Shown here: positions 63,020-64,000 of the stretch, one piece after another
Layout: each line of letters opens with the position of its first letter
How positions within the stretch are numbered: position 1 is the stretch's first letter
DNA from: Streptomyces meridianus
Lineage (GTDB): Bacteria; Actinomycetota; Actinomycetes; Streptomycetales; Streptomycetaceae
Direction of reading: 5' to 3'
NCBI RefSeq assembly: GCF_023703325.1
Contig: NZ_JAMQGM010000008.1
Location: 1 to 64,000 of the forward strand
Length of the DNA: 64,000 nucleotides
Program-made: the position numbers and the translations under genes
Notes under the pieces: model-generated
Database searches by the model: none
What the model was told of the DNA's origin: nothing
Seen by the model: the letters and a program-made list of their open reading frames with translations, nothing else

Positions 63020-63041
63020 GCGTCGCTGTGGGTACGCGCAG

Positions 63042-63098
63042 TCAGCGGGCCGCCGGGAAAGCGGTCCACCACCAGGTGCGGGTCGTCTGCGCGTACAT
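63042..63098 (-). CDS. trpL: tryptophan leader peptide
   Basis: An 18-codon reading frame, MYAQTTRTWWWTAFPAAR, with three consecutive Trp codons. It lies about 100 nt upstream of trpEG and about 20 nt before a strong hairpin. Stalling at the Trp codons when charged tRNA-Trp is scarce should favour an antiterminator; fast translation should allow the terminator. ATG 63098 follows an AAGGTTCTCGCC stretch. Confidence 0.85.
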   Translation of the reverse strand: MYAQTTRTWWWTAFPAAR

Positions 63099-63197
63099 GG
63101 CGAGAACCTTAGCGTACGGATTCCGGACACGGTGACCGATGGGTGGCTTCCGTGTCTCAATCCGTGGGCAGCGGGTCGGGCCCCGGGGGTGACCACG

Positions 63198-63203
63198 TAG
63201 TGT
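63198..63203 (+). promoter_or_regulatory. -10 box for a leaderless DAHP synthase mRNA
   Basis: TAGTGT lies 7 nt before the GTG at 63211, so transcription would begin at or next to the start codon. No ribosome site and no clear -35 are seen. Confidence 0.45.
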
Positions 63204-63210
63204 GGGTTCC

Positions 63211-64000
63211 GTGACCGTGAACGCTGAATCCCGAGCCGGTGGCAACACCTGGCGAGACCTGCCCGCGGCGCAGCAGCCCGAGTGGCCCGACACCGAGGCT
63301 CTGCGCGACGTGATCGCGGACCTCGAGTCGTATCCTCCGCTCGTCTTCGCGGGCGAGTGCGACCAGTTGCGTGCCCGCCTGGGAGCCGTCGCCAAGGGCG
63401 AGGCGTTCCTGCTGCAGGGCGGCGACTGCGCCGAGGCGTTCGACGCCGTCGGGGCCGACCAGATCCGCAACAAGCTCAAGACGCTGCTCCAGATGGGGGC
63501 GGTGCTGACCTACGCCGGTTCCGTGCCGGTCGTGAAGGTCGGCCGGATCGCAGGCCAGTACAGCAAGCCGCGTTCGAAGTCCACCGAGACCCGCGACGGC
63601 GTGACCCTGCCGACCTATCGCGGCGACTCCGTCAACGGCTTCGAGTTCACCGCCGAGGCCCGCCGTCCGGACCCGGAGCGGCTGAAGCGGATGTACCACG
63701 CGTCCTCGGCCACCCTGAACCTCGTCCGTGCCTTCACCACGGGTGGATACGCCGATCTGCGCCAGGTCCACGCCTGGAACCAGGACTTCGTGAAGTCCTC
63801 GCCCTCCGGTCAGCGCTACGAGGCGCTGGCGCGCGAGATCGACCGGGCGCTGAACTTCATGAACGCCTGCGGGGTCGACCCGGAGGAGTTCAAGACGGTC
63901 GAGTTCTTCGCCTCCCACGAGGCGCTGGTCCTGGACTACGAGTCCGCGCTGACCCGCACGGACTCGCGTACCGGCGACCTGTACGACGTCTCGGGGCACA
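63211..64000 (+). CDS. aroH: class II 3-deoxy-7-phosphoheptulonate synthase (partial)
   Basis: First 263 codons of the plant-type DAHP synthase that commits erythrose-4-phosphate and PEP to the shikimate pathway; the gene runs off the window. Signatures are AFLLQGGDCAEAFDAV, KVGRIAGQYSKPRS and TLPTYRGDSVNGFEFT. GTG 63211 (VTVNAESRAGGNTWRDLP) or GTG 63217 may be the start. It is divergent from the attenuated trpEG operon, placing entry to and exit from the aromatic pathway around one control region. Confidence 0.95.
   Translation, partial: MTVNAESRAGGNTWRDLPAAQQPEWPDTEALRDVIADLESYPPLVFAGECDQLRARLGAVAKGEAFLLQGGDCAEAFDAVGADQIRNKLKTLLQMGAVLTYAGSVPVVKVGRIAGQYSKPRSKSTETRDGVTLPTYRGDSVNGFEFTAEARRPDPERLKRMYHASSATLNLVRAFTTGGYADLRQVHAWNQDFVKSSPSGQRYEALAREIDRALNFMNACGVDPEEFKTVEFFASHEALVLDYESALTRTDSRTGDLYDVSGH

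Noticed and set aside
51..64000. CRISPR arrays, insertion sequences, prophage or integration sites
   Set aside because: No spaced short repeats, transposase or integrase motifs, or terminal repeats with target duplications were seen.

Overview
The window reads as a chromosomal core segment of a Streptomyces or very close relative. Base composition is very high GC, and GTG and TTG starts are common. The gene content includes a bcc-aa3 respiratory supercomplex, a MacRS-like two-component pair, NlpC/P60 hydrolases under a ydaO-type leader and a PIM-type mannosyltransferase. I see no tRNA, rRNA, insertion sequence, prophage or CRISPR array, and no in-frame TTA codon caught my eye. Gene order follows a block I recall from mycobacteria (roughly Rv2178c to Rv2218) and from S. 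coelicolor (roughly SCO2115 to SCO2194).

Layout. 1-13.1 kb: lipoate and 2-oxoacid dehydrogenase genes on the minus strand (lipA, lipB, an E2 acyltransferase, lpdA) with pepA. Among them lie an NsdA-like TPR regulator (+), an FAD oxidoreductase, a TIGR01777 epimerase, a GNAT protein and a DUF4240 protein. 13.2-16.7 kb: lower cobalamin pathway cobS, cobT and a fused MBL-like/CobU protein. 16.7-21.1 kb: a small conserved protein, a methyltransferase with a DUF3043 membrane protein, the pspA-pspAA operon and a zinc alcohol dehydrogenase. 21.1-27.5 kb: nadA, erpA, a large membrane-anchored protein, adenosine kinase and a cysteine desulfurase-TusA fusion. 27.8-37.4 kb: the respiratory genes ctaC-ctaD-ctaF and ctaE-qcrC-qcrA-qcrB, split by an L,D-transpeptidase lipoprotein and a receiver-like protein. 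37.5-45.5 kb: trpD, a lone RAM domain plus rhomboid pair, a zinc-ribbon protein, a NYN-domain protein, two tandem NlpC/P60 hydrolases (the first behind a c-di-AMP riboswitch) and a lipoprotein metallopeptidase. 45.5-57.8 kb: GT87-like and PimB'-like glycosyltransferases, a FadD15-like ligase, a phosphoesterase, an SRPBCC/ArsA-like/DUF5304 trio, glkA, an EEP-family hydrolase, a membrane protein, an esterase and an acyltransferase. 57.8-64 kb: macS-macR, pfkA, a fused trpEG behind a tryptophan leader peptide and attenuator, and the start of a class II DAHP synthase.

How the genes fit together. One set builds and services lipoyl, Fe-S, NAD and B12 cofactors (lipA/lipB, nadA, erpA, the desulfurase-TusA fusion, cobSTU). 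These supply 2-oxoacid dehydrogenases and the respiratory chain encoded alongside. A second set concerns envelope and peptidoglycan: L,D-transpeptidase, NlpC/P60 enzymes, PIM-type glycosyltransferase, acyltransferase and PspA. A third links glycolysis with the shikimate and tryptophan pathways (glkA, pfkA, DAHP synthase, trpEG, trpD).

The most distinctive sequence-level signals are the Trp-Trp-Trp leader peptide with terminator, the ydaO-type riboswitch, an Asp104/Lys125 (pyrophosphate-type) phosphofructokinase, an ArsA-like protein without P-loop lysine, a CobU fusion whose MBL domain lacks the metal motif, and several palindromes placed on promoters or start codons. I did not find a clearly new multigene system; the best candidates for undescribed biology are the SRPBCC/ArsA-like/DUF5304 set, the MBL-CobU fusion and the RAM-rhomboid pair.
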